The notes beneath the pieces were generated by a model. It was not told the origin of the DNA. It saw only the letters and a program-made list of their open reading frames with translations, and did no database searches. Of a stretch of DNA of 6,378 nt, positions 6,285 to 6,378 are shown in pieces (position 1 is the stretch's first letter; each line of letters begins with the position of its first letter). Both the position numbers and the translations under genes were made by a program. The stretch lies in contig JAKAXI010000116.1 of assembly GCA_021816665.1 (NCBI GenBank), positions 1-6,378 of the forward strand. The letters are read 5' to 3'. The DNA is from Bacillota bacterium. GTDB lineage: Bacteria > Bacillota > Bacilli > Alicyclobacillales > Alicyclobacillaceae.

Positions 6285-6323
6285 TATGAATGTATCGTCT
6301 CGGATTTGTAAACGTCTCGTAAA
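6285..6323 (-). promoter_or_regulatory. Putative Pho box (PhoP binding repeats)
   Basis: Reading the minus strand, hexamers recur every 11 bp: TTTACG (6318-6323), TTTACA (6307-6312), GAGACG (6296-6301) and TTCATA (6285-6290), each separated by 5 bp. The Bacillus PhoP consensus is TT(A/C/T)A(C/T)A with about 5-bp gaps. Two hexamers match fully, one at 5 of 6, and GAGACG poorly. Relative to the -10 box they span about -22 to -60, where PhoP binds activated promoters. Confidence 0.55.
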
Positions 6324-6349
6324 GGCACTTCGACTCGAGTCGAAGTGCC
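6324..6349. repeat. Perfect 26-bp palindrome, possible terminator
   Basis: Arms of 13 bases meet without a spacer at CTCGAG (6334-6339). As RNA it would form a stem of about 11 bp with a 4-nt loop. On the minus strand it is followed by TTT, so it may end a transcript entering from the right, just before the pstB promoter. It could also be a protein-binding palindrome. Confidence 0.55.
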
Positions 6350-6378
6350 AAGCGAACAGTAGTGGATGGCGTCTGAAC

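Noticed and set aside
1..6378. CRISPR array, transposon, tRNA or rRNA genes
   Set aside because: No regularly spaced repeats, transposase motifs, terminal repeats or tRNA/rRNA signatures were seen on either strand.

Overview
The window looks like chromosome from a Gram-positive Bacillota (Firmicutes) bacterium of moderate G+C. The signs are GTG starts, strong GAGGTG/AAGGAGG-type ribosome binding sites, a UgtP/MGDG-synthase-like glycosyltransferase, a ydaO-type c-di-AMP riboswitch in front of a LysM-NlpC/P60 wall hydrolase, and a pstB-phoU pair with a Bacillus-style Pho box. An Alicyclobacillus-like member of the Bacilli would fit, but that placement is inference only.

Left part (1-1905, + strand). 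The window opens inside a GT28-family lipid glycosyltransferase (end at 653). A sigma-A-type promoter (734-762) then drives a leader of about 180 nt holding a c-di-AMP riboswitch (about 783-932). Next comes a secreted cell-wall hydrolase with two LysM domains and an NlpC/P60 catalytic domain (949-1851). A 21-bp-stem bidirectional terminator (1860-1905) ends it. Both genes concern the envelope, and the riboswitch ties hydrolase expression to c-di-AMP, the turgor and wall-stress messenger.

Middle part (1906-4698, - strand). A GntR/HutC-family repressor (3912-4637) has its own promoter overlapped by inverted repeats. It is followed after 65 bp by a 14-TM DHA2 (EmrB/QacA-type) drug exporter gene, broken by a 1-nt frameshift near 3484. 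Farther downstream on the same strand is an unlisted-size small ORF (1960-2136, 58 aa) with a very good ribosome binding site and one predicted membrane helix. The simplest reading is a self-regulated repressor-exporter operon whose exporter is inactive, or carries a sequencing error, in this assembly.

Right part (4730-6378, - strand). pstB (ATPase of the phosphate importer) and phoU (negative regulator of Pho signalling) form a tight pair closed by a 12-bp hairpin terminator (4730-4757). Upstream of pstB lie a -10 box, 11-bp-phased TT(A/C/T)A(C/T)A repeats resembling a PhoP box, and a perfect 26-bp palindrome (6324-6349). pstB-phoU may therefore have its own phosphate-starvation promoter, separate from whatever lies to the right.

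I do not see a new multi-gene system here. The best leads are the Pho-box array, the riboswitch that seems to abut the ribosome binding site without a terminator, the small membrane-protein ORF, the GntR operator and the exporter frameshift.
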